Assembly (NCBI RefSeq): GCF_002741015.1
Contig: NZ_CP016617.1
Location: 868,001 to 932,000 of the forward strand
DNA from: Microvirga ossetica
GTDB lineage: Bacteria > Pseudomonadota > Alphaproteobacteria > Rhizobiales > Beijerinckiaceae
Direction: 5' to 3'
DNA: 64,000 nucleotides
A program made the translations under genes and the position numbers. The notes below the pieces were generated by a model, which did not search any database, was not told where the DNA came from, and worked only from the letters and a program-made list of their open reading frames with translations. Shown one piece after another: positions 63,914 to 64,000 of this stretch (its first letter is position 1; every line of letters begins with the position of its first letter).

Positions 63914-64000
63914 ATGTCACGGATCGAGCAGGACTTTATCCAGGCAATGAGGTCAGTCGACGCCGCTGACCAGACCGACCGAGCCAAACTGCCGATAGAG
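63914..64000 (+). CDS. Start of an unidentified gene (3' end outside window)
   Basis: From the ATG at 63914 the frame is open to the edge (MSRIEQDFIQAMRSVDAADQ and nine more residues). It is helical and polar, but too short to classify. Confidence 0.3.
   Translation, partial: MSRIEQDFIQAMRSVDAADQTDRAKLPIE

Noticed and set aside
1..64000. CRISPR arrays, tRNA or rRNA genes
   Set aside because: I looked for regularly spaced repeats and for conserved tRNA/rRNA stretches and saw none. A dedicated scan could still find a tRNA.

Overview
The window reads as accessory DNA of an alphaproteobacterium of the order Hyphomicrobiales (Rhizobiales). Methylobacteriaceae such as Microvirga fit best, but that is a guess. 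The pointers are the GC-rich coding sequence, a MucR regulator, a BTLCP-type protease, a split dihydroxyacetone-kinase phosphorelay, and many transporters between insertion-sequence remains. I see no rRNA or tRNA genes, and the only core-metabolism genes are pntAB. A megaplasmid or genomic island is plausible but not shown.

Layout. (1) 1-3890: the 3' part of an L-idonate 5-dehydrogenase-like gene followed by a complete TRAP transporter (dctPQM). (2) 3.9-9.0 kb: sparse DNA with an ISAs1 relic, a BTLCP protease, MucR, and a permuted-papain-like gene interrupted by one in-frame amber codon. (3) 9.0-16.2 kb: a nitrogen-scavenging cluster on the minus strand (atzH, atzF, biuret hydrolase, NCS2 permease, atzG, atzE) with a divergent GntR regulator. 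It resembles the lower cyanurate/biuret pathway, but no cyanuric acid hydrolase (AtzD) is present. (4) 16.4-18.2 kb: an IS256-family element beside the 3' remnant of a TROVE/Ro60-type gene.

(5) 18.3-28.5 kb: a tightly coupled plus-strand operon for a carbohydrate ABC importer (binding protein, two permeases, a 66-residue membrane protein, two ATPases) and a PTS-type dihydroxyacetone kinase with its own phosphorelay (DhaL, EIIA/DhaM, HPr, EI, a small HTH protein, DhaK). (6) 28.5-43.1 kb: small and degraded genes and IS relics. Included are a kinase-like/HAD pair, a PRC-barrel protein, an L,D-transpeptidase, an ImmA-like protein with an altered zinc motif, and a CYTH-CHAD protein flanked by two Nudix hydrolases. 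(7) 43.1-50.3 kb: an MBL-fold hydrolase and an idonate/gluconate module (idnO, 2-hydroxyacid dehydrogenase, a frameshifted idnD) leading into pntAB.

(8) 51.0-63.1 kb: a minus-strand operon joining a biotin carboxylase and its carrier (accC, accB), the carboxyltransferase-like PxpB and PxpC, a second carrier-like protein without the biotinylation motif, PxpA, an SDR oxidoreductase and a polar amino-acid ABC importer. A Nac-like LysR regulator lies upstream, with a divergent RraA-like gene and then an aspartate-type aminotransferase. Two perfect ATAAG-N5-CTTAT palindromes and one near match lie at the three promoter-like gaps of this block, which suggests one LysR-controlled regulon for taking up and opening a cyclic amide or lactam such as 5-oxoproline. 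This is the best candidate for an under-described system here. The atz/biuret cluster and this one share a theme of getting nitrogen from amide compounds; the DHA and idonate modules share a theme of sugar and sugar-acid use.
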